Origin: Uranotaenia lowii
Taxonomy: Eukaryota; Arthropoda; Insecta; Diptera; Culicidae
DNA length: 64,000 bases
Assembly: GCF_029784155.1 (NCBI RefSeq)
Contig: NC_073693.1
Coordinates: 285,234,875-285,298,874 of the forward strand
Reading direction: 5' to 3'
The notes under the pieces were generated by a model, which saw only the letters and a program-made list of their open reading frames with translations, ran no database searches and was not told where the DNA came from. The position numbers were made by a program, and so were the translations under genes. Below, piece by piece: positions 33,890 through 44,248 of this stretch (the first letter of the stretch is position 1; the number at the start of each line of letters is the position of its first letter).

Positions 33890-34115
33890 TTTGGTCCGTA
33901 GGGTAACGGACTTATTTTGAACCAGAGGACCAATTTTAGACCACCTTGTCTAGCCTTCTTATAAAGCATCTAATAATGAAAAAAAAAATAGTGCATTACA
34001 TTGAGTCCCCGGGTTCCAACAATATTCGCTAAAAAAATTCATGACTTTGTTGTTTTATAAGAGAGCTAGACAAGGTAGTTTAAAATTGGTCCTCTGGTGA
34101 CAAATTTAGAAATTT
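33890..34115. mobile_element. Small foldback element
   Basis: CCAGAGGACCAATTTTAGAC and CACCTTGTCTAGC near 33922 pair with GCTAGACAAGGT and AAAATTGGTCCTCTGG near 34067. About 200 bp, non-coding. Confidence 0.65.
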
Positions 34116-36355
34116 TGAGCCACTAAAAGTCATGTGTTGACGTTTCATTATTGAATTTAAAATATTTGAGTTATGCTTCTTCTTAGAGTAGCTCACTCAC
34201 AGCAAGCGAAAAAACGACATATCTCGAATTTGGTCCGCAATGTGTTAAAAAGACTTGAAACTTGTTATTTTTAGAGATTTCCGATTAGAGATGGAATTTT
34301 CCCAAAAAATATGGTGTAATCAGTCATTATTAAATTGTTTCACTATTTCAATAAAAACCGGTAAATTCAAACCAGTTGAGTAAAAACTAACGTGGTTCTA
34401 ATGTCTGGTTGTATAATTATGGTAATTTTGTCGAACTGCAACATTTATCCAAAAAAAACTAATGTTTTATTTAATAGTTACTATCAATCACAACCATCCA
34501 CTTTTGACCTTAAGTTTGAAGCTATGTTAAAAACTCAAGTCCAGTTATTTCATTTTCTGTTTCAAGTAAGGTGACGATTAACACCTTCACAGTTTACTTT
34601 CATTTTTCTCGAGGACACTTTTGAACTGCTCCGCTCCACTTAATGCTCTTGTTCACAACTTTAAACCGATCCAGAGCTGCTGGGTCAATGTGCTTGGAAC
34701 CCATTCTTCAGCGCTTAATTACACTGTCAAACTGTCGCAGTCGTTCCGAAGTTATTGCTCCCCCATCAACAAATGACCAGCAACATCAGCAGCCCCTAAG
34801 AGCCAGGGTGAGGGTCGTTTTCAATTTACCATGCACACAATTATTTGGAGGGCGGTAAAACCCATCCAATCCACCCACTCCTTTGCTATGCGGCCAGTCA
34901 GAGTAATCTCCGGGTGGCCCTCCGGGGGCAAAAGTGCGAACACCTGTTAGTTAGTTAAGAAGAAAATCGCGCGCAAGCTTTTTCTCCAGTTTGTTAATTT
35001 ATGCATCATATGGGCTTGCTCTCGTTTTTATGCAAAAGAAAGCCGGACCGGATCGTAATTTTATGTTTCTATGTTTTTTTCTTCCGCCCGCATACAAAGA
35101 GAGGGTCTTGTGAAACAAGGCAAAAAAATTGAACAATTGAAGTAATACTCTTAATTGAATGGGTGGTCGTCTGCGAGGTTGACCTCTGCAGTACTCTAGC
35201 CAATTTGGCCTTATGGCACGTGGGTGTTCCTCACGACTGGAGTTCATTAAGGAGATTCGCAGAAATTGAATATGAAGTTGTTATTATACTATATTAGGTG
35301 AACTGCTTCATTAATTCGATAATTGATCTTGTGAGTTGATCAGCAAAAAGCCAAAATAAATCTTTTAAACAATCCTCCAAAAGAATGATTGATTATTTAT
35401 TCCCTGAGAACTAGATATCGCCTTGAAACATATCAGATATTTATTTTTTAAGAGTTAACAGGACACATCTAACCCTTCGAAAAATAAAAATATTGTAATA
35501 TTTCAGCTTTTTAGTTTCGAAGCTTCCAAACATAAAATCCATAATATAAAGTGCTTTTGAAGTTGTACTTGAGTTTCCATATTTTCTCTTCTGGGTCACT
35601 CCTTCTTAATCCGTTTCGGCGTTGCGGTTTGTACCAACTTTTGTCTCAATTACAACACTGCACTCAATGATTGCAAATTTTGGGACAACTTTTGGACAAG
35701 TGTTTCGATTTTCCCAAACTAAATGACGCCCATCAACCTGGTTTCGATGGAGGCAAACTCAAATTGGTCCCCAAAGTGTGTCACTGAAAATTGGAGGGAA
35801 AATTAAAAAGCACAGCAGCAAGTACAAAAGGGAGGCTCAACAAAACGGAAAGTTACTCAAGCTACCGGCCGCCTCGGTAATGGCCCGGAATAAAACCAAA
35901 AGTGCGCCAACAGCAGCAGCAGCAATTTCCATGACGCATCTTTCCCTTAACTCGGTAAGGTACCTCTCTACCGGTTTCCATTGATGATGTTGATGCCGAT
36001 GATGATGGCAGAAAACGAACCCCGCTAGATTGGCCCATAATGTTCCGATCCATTCCCAGCCAATCCAATCCAATCCGGGGATTGGTGCGTGAAAAAAAGG
36101 CTTTTCTTTTCGAAATTGCTCACCCCTGGCCCTGGTTTGGTTGTTTTCAGCTGGTACCTGGTTACTTACTAGACAATTGTGAAGTTCAGGTGCGACATGC
36201 GCTGAATTTTATCCGCTAAGGCATTTTGCGAGGCACAGTGAGTTGTAAACTGAAATTATTTCTTGATTAACATAAATTTAAATATTTTTGAAAGCGTTCT
36301 TCAGTTTGAATATAAGCTTTTTCAACGCCCTCCAAAATTGATTACTATTTTCAAC
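34116..36355. other. Unique-looking non-coding DNA
   Basis: 34600-36250 is less AT-rich, with short CAG and GATGAT runs near 35912 and 35985, and no recognisable coding motif. A phrase near 34205 (CGACATATCTCGAATTTGG) recurs in diverged form near 37915. Confidence 0.4.
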
Positions 36356-36837
36356 CTAAGGGCAGTGGGGCATAGTAAGCACTCCTCTTTTCTACTAAGG
36401 TACGTATTTTCTAGAAGAAATTTTCATGAGGATTAGTTTCGTTCTTCCTATAGTATTAATTTTTCAGCAAAAAAGAAATCTCCTTATCATCTTCACGGAA
36501 ATATTCAAAAAACCAACTAGGTTCTCAAGTGACGAAAATATTATTAATTTTGGGCACCTGAAAATAAGCTCTTATGATCATTAAATCATCTTGATCTATA
36601 TTGTACGCACTGCTACATGATGTACACATTGTTCTTAAATTTTCACCATCATTCGTTTTTTTTATTTTTCACTATAATCAATTTTAAAACGAGTTTTTAT
36701 TTTGACTTGTTGACTCGGGGCGAGCAGAGCACCATTGTTCGGGGCACGGTGAGCATTTTCTGCCGTAGAATCTAGCAGCGAATTAAACTCGATGAAGTCA
36801 ACTGAATTATAGAGCTACAGCATGACTATTTTACATA

Positions 36838-36920
36838 TGACGATTAAGCCTATTGGAAAGGTGTCGGAGAGGTTATCAGAAGACTCGAGCTCGATTCCTG
36901 GTCGAGGTGGTTTTTTTTTT
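36838..36920 (+). repeat. tRNA-like module
   Basis: A-box-like AAGCCTATTGGAAAGG near 36846, B-box GAGCTCGATTCCTG at 36887-36900, then a T-run at 36911-36920. Confidence 0.5.
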
Positions 36921-37140
36921 CATTTACCATTCATGATCGATTGTTTTGATTGTTTGATTATATGGCTGGTAGCATCATCCGCAAAAAAAAACATCAGAAA
37001 CATAATGTATTAGTGTGTGTGATTTGTTTGTACTCTTCTAACAGACATACATTATTTTGTTATTGTTTTGTTTGATAGATCAACGACTCATCGTTTAGTG
37101 CCAAATGCATCGATCATGAATGTTAATGAAAACAAAAATA

Positions 37141-37212
37141 GCCACGACCAGGAATCAAACTCGAGTCATCTGATTACCTCTGTGACACCTTACCAATAGG
37201 CCAAATCGTCAG
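37141..37212 (-). repeat. tRNA-like module, inverted partner
   Basis: The minus strand has GGCCTATTGGTAAGG (plus 37188-37202) and CGAGTTTGATTCC (plus 37151-37163). It mirrors 36838-36920. Confidence 0.5.
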
Positions 37213-37341
37213 GTGAAACAAGTCAAGCTGTAGCTCTATAATTCAGTTGACTTCATCGAGTTGAACTCGCTGCCAGATTCTACGACAGAAAACGCTCATC
37301 GTGCCCCGATTAATGATGCTTATACTGCCCTAGAGGGGCTT

Positions 37342-38814
37342 CTTCTAAACATTATAATTCAAACGATATGAATCTTATAACGAAACTTAATTCTACAAAA
37401 TTTAGCACCGCACTGAATCATAAAATGACGATTCTTAGTGTCCCCAATGTGTTAATAATGTTGAACTGGGCAAATATAGAAATTTGTGCAAATATTTTAG
37501 GTTAAAAATTAACAGAAAATATTTTTCATAAAGAATGAGTTCCATAATGAAAATCCTGTGAATGATATTTGTAACTAAAATTTGGGAACTCAAATTATAC
37601 CTTTTATTAGTGATTTTCAATTCAATTGTGTTTACAAACTTTTTTTTTTAATTGAAATCTGGAAATTGAATTGACTAACAATCTTAACAAATTAAAAACC
37701 GCGAAGAACCTACGACGAGAAAAATCTATATTTGGCACTCTTTATCTCAGAAACCCCTGGACTGAATTTTGCAAATTTAGCATTTCTGAATTACGAAAAA
37801 TGTTGTGTTTAATTTAGTTGAATAAAGTTTAACGCTCAAAGTCAGTCCATTCGAGTTATACAGTTATACCACAGGTTATACTTCGAAGTGTAGCACACTA
37901 TGGACAAGCAAAAAAACGAGATATCTCGTACATATTTGGTTCGCAATGTGTTAAGTTCATGATCTCATGAATTCCTAAAAAAATTATGTTGATTGTAAAA
38001 CTTTTTAACAACGTAAACCATTTTCTGAATTTTGAATCTGCATTCTGAATCTGAATTCTTCACCTGAATTCAAAAATTGCGCTTTGAATCAGTATCCGAA
38101 TTTCCTGAATTTAAGTATGAATTTACGATGATCTGAATCTGAATCTTCAATTTTGGATTGCCATTTCGAAGCATTAAATTTATGAATTTTGTGTAAGAAT
38201 TATGTTTAAAAACCTCTGATTTGAATATAAACAATTTTTTTTCTTTTTTCATATTCAGAAAACTTTTATCAAAACATTGAAAATGCACATGATAATATTA
38301 TATGATCAAATTTGAATCAGTATAGCTTCATTATGATTAGTGACCAAAGCGATATCATTCAGTTTGAGAGTAATAGATCCTGATTTGTATATTTTTCAAA
38401 ATGCAGTTAGAGAACTGAGTTGGAACAAAATGAAATGGTTAAGTAGAGAATTCGGTAATGAGTTGAATATTTGTTTAAAAAATCATTTATGAGTTGTGCT
38501 GTAAATGCTGTAAGAAACAAAGACTGGAAATAAAATGTAATTTATTGTAATTCTGAACATAAGTTTTAAATAAATGTAATTAATAAAAAAAGCAGCTATT
38601 CATTTCGAATTTTCTATGATTATTCGAACTGAAAATCAAGAATCATTAACTGAATACAGAATCCGAAATACGAAAATAGGAATACAATTTTGGTTAAGGA
38701 AATTATGAAATCAGAATTACCGAAATGGGTTTAATTTAACTCAAAATTTAATGTTCAGACCTAAATTTCGATGAACAAATGAGGAAATTTTGAAAAGGTG
38801 AAGCAGTATTTGGA
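37342..38814. other. AT-rich DNA, no gene
   Basis: 37990-38170 shows recurring TCTGAAT motifs. There are no coding features. Confidence 0.4.
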
Positions 38815-39006
38815 CTTGAGATGGATTTTTTGAGGTTTTGGCATAAGTTTTTAGTCTAGATTGTTACTCATGATTAACCTTACTCTATTATCATAATTTG
38901 GTTCTGAATTTGAAATTTTGAGTATAGAGTAGAATACCTCGCTTGCTGTTTCGGATCCTCATGGGGGGGGTTTAACCCCCAAAACCCCTCAGTTCCTACG
39001 GCCATG
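38815..39006. repeat. Unclassified element end abutting R1
   Basis: A relative of 17395-17545 that ends in GTTCCTACGGCCATGCCCC, the inverse of the terminus near 14374. It directly adjoins the truncated 3' side of the R1 element, so either R1 was cut by it or the two were joined by deletion. Confidence 0.45.
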
Positions 39007-39854
39007 CCCCAAAGTGACTGGACCCGAACTGTCTGTCCGACAGTCCACTTTCGCCTTCTGTGTTGATAATAAGTCTGTTAAATATTATCCTCTCCAGCAG
39101 CTTACCAAGGGTGTCCAGCAGATAAATGGGTCTGTATGATGATGGATGTCCTGGATATTTTCCAGGTTTCGGTAGTAGCACCAACTTCACCGTTTTCCAC
39201 GAATTCGGAAACGATCCCTCGTTGAGGCACTTTTGTAGCACCACTCTGGAAGTATCCGGAATGGTCTGTACCGCCACCTTCAGCACTGCATTTGGGATTC
39301 CGTCCGGACCAGGGGACTTATTCACCGCAAGTTTCTTAGCGATTTCCACAAGTTCTTCGTTCGTTACTGGCTCGATGTCGTGGGCACCCGCGTCATACGG
39401 GGTAGGTGGCCACTGCGTCGGGCCATGTTGCGGGAAAAGATGTGCAACGATCTTTCTCAGTTTTTCCGGACATTTTTCATTCGGCGACCTTGGGCCACCG
39501 AATCTGGCCAGTGCAACTTTATAGGCTTGACCCCATGGGTTATCATCTACGCTCTGGCATAACGCTCTGTAGCAGTTTTCTTTGCTTTTTAATAGCTCGC
39601 TTAAGTGCCACTCTAGCTGCTCGGTAAACGGCACCTCTCGTTTCTCTATTGGCTTCGTTTCTCGCCCGTTGAGCTCGTCGTCTGGCTTTTAGACAGCTAG
39701 TACAAAGCTCAGCTATTTCTGAGGTCCACCAGTAAGCTGGTCGTCGCAACCACCTCGGTGTATTCCTTCTGGGCATGTTTATGTCGCACACCGCTACCAT
39801 CATTTTCGTCAGCTGCTCAGCATTATGGACCTGCGATGCTTCCTGCATGTATAT
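39007..39854 (-). pseudogene. R1 ORF2: reverse transcriptase N-terminal half
   Basis: Reading from 39854 downwards: an Arg-rich helix (KARRRAQRARNEANRETRG), WHLSELLKSKENCYRALCQ, NEKCPEKLRKIVAHLFP, then the RT blocks NKSPGPDGIPNAVLKVA, WKTVKLVLLPKPGK and SYRPIYLLDTLGKLLERII, breaking off after LSDRQFG. The remaining palm including the YADD box is missing. The frame joins 39634-38996 with the frame of 39869-39543 through a one-base shift near 39600. Confidence 0.9.
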
Positions 39855-40797
39855 TAGACTGGCCCACAACGAAAAAAGTCATTATATTCCACGCGGCACC
39901 CCCTAAATTTGTGCATTTAGGTGAAAAAATGACTTTCTGAAAGTTTCAGATCATTTGGAAGAAGCACGAGCTGGCGCAAAGGACTTGAAATTTGTATGGA
40001 GATTTCTGGCAAAATGTATGAAAAATCGACATACTTTCACTCTTGGTGTTCTAAAATATGATATCAGTACGCTAGAAAGCTCAGAATTTCAGGAATTGTA
40101 GTTCAAACAATGACAAATAATTTTGTAGAAGATTGTGATGCAATACGAGTTGACTGTGATAAGTTATCCGCAATTTAATGTGTGATTTTTTCCGCATTTC
40201 TTTGATATATTGTAAACGGAGTATGGGCTAATAATCGCACTAACTTGATCGCATCGTCACACAATGAGAATAACAAATAGAAAATGTGTGACCTTTCTTT
40301 TAACTGTTGCAGTTATTGTTAGAAAATAAGCTACAACTTTGCCTTGGACACAAACTTTCTATCTGTTATTCTCATTGTGTGACAATGCGATCAAGTTAGT
40401 ACTAATAATCCACCTATACACCGTTCACGATATATCGATCAAACGCGAAAAAAATCACATATTCAATTGCAAATAACTCATCACAATCAACTCGTATCGC
40501 ATCAAAATCTTCTACAAACTTGTTTGTTATTGTTTGAACTACAATTCCTGAAATTCTGAGCTTTCTAGCATACTGGTAACATATTTTAGAACACAAAGAG
40601 TGAAAGAGTGTCGATTTTTCATACATTTTGCTGTAAATCTCCATACAAATTTCAAGTCCTTTGCGCCAGCTCGTGCTTCTTCCAAATGACCTGAAACTTT
40701 CAGAAAGTCATTTTTTCACTTAAATGCACCAATCTAGGGGGTGCCGCATTGAAAAAAAAGTTGTAAAAATCATCCCATACAAATTTGGGCCAGTCTA
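39855..40797. mobile_element. Palindromic MITE with 8-bp TSD (unit A copy)
   Basis: 943 bp, starts TAGACTGGCCCA and ends TGGGCCAGTCTA. TSD ATGTATAT at 39847-39854 and 40798-40805. Most of its length is an inverted repeat (ATCGATCAAACGCG, CAATGAGAATAACA and others pair across the centre near 40310). Removing it restores R1 codons EAIYMQEAS. The 8-bp TSD suggests hAT- or P-type mobilisation. Confidence 0.88.
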
Positions 40798-40805
40798 ATG
40801 TATAT

Positions 40806-41380
40806 AGCTTCCGTGCACAGTGCATACTTCCTTATCAAAAACTTTAGTCTTCCATCTCCGCCCCAGACGGCGGCAACGATACACGTTTTGTCTATGTATC
40901 GTGTGACCAACATCTTTTAAAGAAGTGGTCGTGAATCCCGTTTTTAAGCTTTTTTTCCTCAGATTTAAGCTTTTTTTACCTTGAGAAGATAGGAGACGAA
41001 AGCTTAAATCTGAAGAAAAAAGCTTAAATCTGTCAAAACGAGGGGAAAAACAGGGGAAATCCGAAAGATGTGCTCCATACGGTTTGAATAGCGTTGCCGC
41101 CGCCTGCTCCGCCCATGCACTGACAATTGCCTTAATGCCACCGGATTTCGGTTTCCTACGCTATAGCGTATCGCCTGGTGATCGCTGTGTGTATAATCGT
41201 CACACACTCTCCAATTGATATCAGTTTTTAATGATGGACTCGCAAAGGTGATATCGATCACTGACGTTCTGTCTGGTATTCCATGCTTGCGATAGGTGCT
41301 GATGGATCCAGTGCTACACAGCTCAACTTCCAGTCTTGCAAAAGACTCTAGTAGAGGCCCCTAGGTTTGTTGCACCTACT
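40806..41380 (-). pseudogene. R1 endonuclease C-terminal part (unit A)
   Basis: Minus strand: LLESFARLEVELCSTGSIST, then VIDITFASPSLKTDINW and YTHSDHQAIRYS, where SDH is the last catalytic block of LINE endonucleases. The downstream linker to RT is shifted by a small A/T-rich insertion with inverted CAGATTTAAGC motifs near 40950-41030. Confidence 0.85.
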
Positions 41381-41682
41381 ACCCCACACCCAAAATTCAG
41401 CCTCTGTGCCAATGGCGTGTAGTCAATTTCATAGCATCATTGGTACAAGAAGATAACGCGACCGGCACTGATTCGATTTGCGCCCACCGGCATTAACCTC
41501 CCAGCGTAACCGAATTGCGTATGTCTGAATGAAACAAAATAAAAACGTTTTCGCGTCCCTCCCCATCGCATCACAAGCCGAAGAAGGATGGAAATAAATA
41601 CCGGCCAACACCAGGCAGCCAGCGAACCGAGCACTGTGCGTGTGAATGTAGCAAAAGCAACAACAAAAACATCCTTCTAATT

Positions 41683-41880
41683 CAGTGGTTTTCAAACTTT
41701 TTTCATTCACCGCCCCCTTTTGTAAAATTTTTGAGCTCAACGCCCCCCTGTGCAAATTGTTTAGAAAATGGTAGCCTAAATCGTTAAAAACCATTAGCTT
41801 TTGGTTTTATGTGTGTATATTTCGTGATTTTTCAGGTTTATAGAAATTCTTTAACTTACTTTCTCGTTCGAAAGAAAAAT
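41683..41880. repeat. Truncated hAT left end (unit A)
   Basis: 198 bp identical to 44249-44446, starting CAGTGGTTTTCAAAC. It was cut by the tandem-duplication breakpoint. Confidence 0.9.
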
Positions 41881-42420
41881 GACTTATTCACCGCAAGTTT
41901 CTTAGCGATTTCCACAAGTTCTTCGTTCGTTACTGGCTCGATGTCGTGGGCACCCGCGTCATACGGGGTAGGTGGCCACTGCGTCGGGCCATGTTGCGGG
42001 AAAAGATGTGCAACGATCTTTCTCAGTTTTTCCGGACATTTTTCATTCGGCGACCTTGGGCCACCGAATCTGGCCAGTGCAACTTTATAGGCTTGACCCC
42101 ATGGGTTATCATCTACGCTCTGGCATAACGCTCTGTAGCAGTTTTCTTTGCTTTTTAATAGCTCGCTTAAGTGCCACTCTAGCTGCTCGGTAAACGGCAC
42201 CTCTCGTTTCTCTATTGGCTTCGTTTCTCGCCCGTTGAGCTCGTCGTCTGGCTTTTAGACAGCTAGTACAAAGCTCAGCTATTTCTGAGGTCCACCAGTA
42301 AGCTGGTCGTCGCAACCACCTCGGTGTATTCCTTCTGGGCATGTTTATGTCGCACACCGCTACCATCATTTTCGTCAGCTGCTCAGCATTATGGACCTGC
42401 GATGCTTCCTGCATGTATAT
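41881..42420 (-). pseudogene. R1 RT fragment in unit B, cut at junction
   Basis: Copy of 39315-39854. It ends at codons AVNKS, where the duplication junction replaces the PGPDG block with hAT sequence. Confidence 0.9.
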
Positions 42421-43363
42421 TAGACTGGCCCACAACGAAAAAAGTCATTATATTCCACGCGGCACCCCCTAAATTTGTGCATTTAGGTGAAAAAATGACT
42501 TTCTGAAAGTTTCAGATCATTTGGAAGAAGCACGAGCTGGCGCAAAGGACTTGAAATTTGTATGGAGATTTCTGGCAAAATGTATGAAAAATCGACATAC
42601 TTTCACTCTTGGTGTTCTAAAATATGATATCAGTACGCTAGAAAGCTCAGAATTTCAGGAATTGTAGTTCAAACAATGACAAATAATTTTGTAGAAGATT
42701 GTGATGCAATACGAGTTGACTGTGATAAGTTATCCGCAATTTAATGTGTGATTTTTTCCGCATTTCTTTGATATATTGTAAACGGAGTATGGGCTAATAA
42801 TCGCACTAACTTGATCGCATCGTCACACAATGAGAATAACAAATAGAAAATGTGTGACCTTTCTTTTAACTGTTGCAGTTATTGTTAGAAAATAAGCTAC
42901 AACTTTGCCTTGGACACAAACTTTCTATCTGTTATTCTCATTGTGTGACAATGCGATCAAGTTAGTACTAATAATCCACCTATACACCGTTCACGATATA
43001 TCGATCAAACGCGAAAAAAATCACATATTCAATTGCAAATAACTCATCACAATCAACTCGTATCGCATCAAAATCTTCTACAAACTTGTTTGTTATTGTT
43101 TGAACTACAATTCCTGAAATTCTGAGCTTTCTAGCATACTGGTAACATATTTTAGAACACAAAGAGTGAAAGAGTGTCGATTTTTCATACATTTTGCTGT
43201 AAATCTCCATACAAATTTCAAGTCCTTTGCGCCAGCTCGTGCTTCTTCCAAATGACCTGAAACTTTCAGAAAGTCATTTTTTCACTTAAATGCACCAATC
43301 TAGGGGGTGCCGCATTGAAAAAAAAGTTGTAAAAATCATCCCATACAAATTTGGGCCAGTCTA
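42421..43363. mobile_element. Palindromic MITE with 8-bp TSD (unit B copy)
   Basis: Identical to 39855-40797, carried along by the tandem duplication, with the same ATGTATAT flanks. Confidence 0.88.
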
Positions 43364-43371
43364 ATGTATAT

Positions 43372-43946
43372 AGCTTCCGTGCACAGTGCATACTTCCTTA
43401 TCAAAAACTTTAGTCTTCCATCTCCGCCCCAGACGGCGGCAACGATACACGTTTTGTCTATGTATCGTGTGACCAACATCTTTTAAAGAAGTGGTCGTGA
43501 ATCCCGTTTTTAAGCTTTTTTTCCTCAGATTTAAGCTTTTTTTACCTTGAGAAGATAGGAGACGAAAGCTTAAATCTGAAGAAAAAAGCTTAAATCTGTC
43601 AAAACGAGGGGAAAAACAGGGGAAATCCGAAAGATGTGCTCCATACGGTTTGAATAGCGTTGCCGCCGCCTGCTCCGCCCATGCACTGACAATTGCCTTA
43701 ATGCCACCGGATTTCGGTTTCCTACGCTATAGCGTATCGCCTGGTGATCGCTGTGTGTATAATCGTCACACACTCTCCAATTGATATCAGTTTTTAATGA
43801 TGGACTCGCAAAGGTGATATCGATCACTGACGTTCTGTCTGGTATTCCATGCTTGCGATAGGTGCTGATGGATCCAGTGCTACACAGCTCAACTTCCAGT
43901 CTTGCAAAAGACTCTAGTAGAGGCCCCTAGGTTTGTTGCACCTACT
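43372..43946 (-). pseudogene. R1 endonuclease C-terminal part (unit B)
   Basis: Duplicate of 40806-41380 with the same SDHQAI block. Its N-terminal half lies beyond the ~3 kb insertion, at 46985-47390. Confidence 0.85.
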
Positions 43947-44248
43947 ACCCCACACCCAAAATTCAGCCTCTGTGCCAATGGCGTGTAGTCAATTTCATAG
44001 CATCATTGGTACAAGAAGATAACGCGACCGGCACTGATTCGATTTGCGCCCACCGGCATTAACCTCCCAGCGTAACCGAATTGCGTATGTCTGAATGAAA
44101 CAAAATAAAAACGTTTTCGCGTCCCTCCCCATCGCATCACAAGCCGAAGAAGGATGGAAATAAATACCGGCCAACACCAGGCAGCCAGCGAACCGAGCAC
44201 TGTGCGTGTGAATGTAGCAAAAGCAACAACAAAAACATCCTTCTAATT

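Larger units (their letters stand above)
36360..37341. mobile_element. Diverged foldback MITE with two tRNA-like cores
   Basis: This is the sister of the element at 12886-14115. AGAATCTAGCAGCGAATT near 36770 and its complement near 37260 enclose two facing tRNA-like modules. The outer ends are decayed (GGGGCATAGTAAGCAC near 36367, GCCCTAGAGGGGC near 37328). Non-coding. Confidence 0.7.
39315..41880. repeat. Tandem duplication unit A (2,566 bp)
   Basis: Matches 41881-44446 base for base wherever I compared them, including all shared open frames. The unit holds the first 198 bp of a hAT end, part of a SINE-like segment, the C-terminal R1 endonuclease, a 943 bp MITE and part of the R1 RT. The breakpoint joins hAT sequence (GAAAGAAAAAT) to RT codons (GACTTATTCACC), with at most one base of homology (G). 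Confidence 0.93.

Noticed and set aside
39126..39524. 132-codon + strand frame (and its copy at 41809-42090)
   Set aside because: Antisense shadow of the R1 reverse transcriptase on the minus strand, whose motifs are clear.
41429..41794. 121-codon minus-strand frame, repeated at 43995-44360
   Set aside because: It crosses the hAT terminus and the SINE-like segment, has no known motif, and repeats only because of the tandem duplication.
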